A stretch of 64,000 bases of DNA from Fistulifera solaris (taxonomy: Eukaryota; Bacillariophyta; Bacillariophyceae; Naviculales; Stauroneidaceae): assembly GCA_030295235.1 (NCBI GenBank), contig AP026134.1:806001-870000 (forward strand). Reading direction: 5' to 3'. Below are positions 63,367 to 64,000 of the stretch, piece by piece. The notes beneath the pieces are model-generated. The model saw nothing but the letters and a program-made list of their open reading frames with translations. It was not told the origin of the DNA and ran no database searches. Positions within the stretch are counted from its first letter, which is position 1. Each line of letters starts with the position of its first letter. Position numbers and translations under genes: made by a program.

Positions 63367-64000
63367 ATGTGTCGGTTAACTAGACGGGGAGTCGTCGCAG
63401 CAATTCTGCTACTATGCGCTGCGCAAACATTTGCCAGAAAATCCTCCACACGGCGGCTACCTAATGTTTATGGTTTCGAGAAGAAAGATCGAGGATCGCG
63501 AAAAGAAACGATTCTCTTGCAATATGACGAAACAGGGGATACATCGTCTTCAGAGCAAGCATTCACACAGACAGAGCTAGGTGTCGACTGCATAAGACGT
63601 CATGGAGGTAACGGAAAGGGTGACGGCAAACGTAATAGCAAGTCGAAGAAAAGCAAAAGCAGCACATATTTGTGCTCAGAGATCGGTGAAATTCAAGGTG
63701 AAGAAAGTGCCCCTGTTACCGTCTCGACTTCATCTCCCGTACTTGCTCCAATATCCGTCCCAAGTTCTGCTATTGCTGACCTTCCAACTGCTGAAATCAG
63801 CCCAACTACCGTGTCGACTGCTCCATCAATAACCGTTCAGGTCGCCTTTACGAATCTACCCACAAATCCACCTTCATCTCTATCTCCAAGTGCAGCGATC
63901 AGTGTCTCACCAAGTAAAGAGAACACATTCACAGAATCGGGGCAAATTGCCGTCGCAATTCCGAGTGCACAGCCTGTGGTGATGATGATTCCATCAGTGG
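63367..64000 (+). CDS. Secreted Ser/Thr/Pro-rich protein with Lys/Ser cluster (3' end outside window)
   Basis: The frame opens at ATG 63367 and stays open to the window end. A signal peptide is clear (MCRLTRRGVVAAILLLCAAQ then TFARKSS). A basic, Ser/Lys-rich segment follows (GNGKGDGKRNSKSKKSKSST) with an isolated Cys pair (VDCIRRHGGN and STYLCSEIGE), then a long Ser/Thr/Pro/Ala/Val stretch (VSTSSPVLAPISVPSSAIAD) likely to be O-glycosylated. KSKKSKSS clusters of this kind recur in diatom secreted and silica-associated proteins. A cell-wall or surface role is plausible by inference; no catalytic domain appears in the part seen. Confidence 0.65.
   Translation, partial: MCRLTRRGVVAAILLLCAAQTFARKSSTRRLPNVYGFEKKDRGSRKETILLQYDETGDTSSSEQAFTQTELGVDCIRRHGGNGKGDGKRNSKSKKSKSSTYLCSEIGEIQGEESAPVTVSTSSPVLAPISVPSSAIADLPTAEISPTTVSTAPSITVQVAFTNLPTNPPSSLSPSAAISVSPSKENTFTESGQIAVAIPSAQPVVMMIPSV

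Overview
The window is nuclear DNA from a pennate diatom, most likely Phaeodactylum tricornutum or a close relative. Evidence: dense intron-poor genes with short (about 60-240 nt) GT-AG introns, plastid pre-sequences carrying a signal peptide plus an ASAFAP-like motif, a diatom-type photosystem II extrinsic protein (Psb31-like), a Tic22-like protein with an ER-type signal peptide, a diatom DUF6824 protein and CO2/cAMP-type TGACGTCA promoter boxes. There are no prokaryotic operons, CRISPR arrays or rRNA/tRNA genes that I can recognise.

Layout. 0-10 kb: end of an unknown gene, NPRL3 of GATOR1 (-), Psb31-like (+), a SnoaL-like protein (+), a secreted two-module cysteine-rich protein (+), and an AT-hook protein built on a 105-bp minisatellite (+). 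9.5-21 kb: a coiled-coil/PDZ protein (-), the gamma-secretase subunit APH-1 (+), a plastid DUF1517/FLAP1-like protein (+), a DUF6824 protein (-) and a Vps39/Vps3-family tether (+). 21-31 kb: a small MGN-start protein (-), plastid NFU (+), SIN3 (-), an HN1/Jupiter-like protein (+), a one-pass membrane protein (-) and a Nepro-like nucleolar protein (+). 32-40 kb: phenylalanine hydroxylase (-), NOP14 (+), a plastid membrane protein (-) and Tic22-like (-). 40-52.5 kb: a large BIG-type Sec7 ARF-GEF (+), ceramide synthase (+), a GMC oxidoreductase (-) and a membrane-anchored histidine phosphatase (-). 53-64 kb: mitochondrial PDH/BCKDH kinase (+), GWT1/PIG-W (-), a HAD protein (-), Sec61 beta (+), a secreted unknown (-), a PDZ-PUB protein (+), a BSD coiled-coil protein (-) and the start of a Ser/Thr/Pro-rich secreted protein (+). 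The genes are ordinary housekeeping and trafficking genes on both strands. I see no functional cluster.

Two things dominate the reading. First, about 34 single-base frame breaks, mostly in short homopolymers, interrupt conserved domains in 16 genes. In nearly every case the reading resumes exactly in the next frame, which points to an unpolished long-read assembly rather than to pseudogenes or recoding. Gene models below therefore span these breaks. Second, the intergenic DNA carries a strongly over-represented near-palindrome, TACC(T/A)GGTA (12 copies found, none in a gene), often next to CTCCGTA/TACTCCGTA, and a separate roughly 62-nt stem-loop repeat present as two widely separated pairs. 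I do not recognise either. They are the best candidates here for something undescribed.
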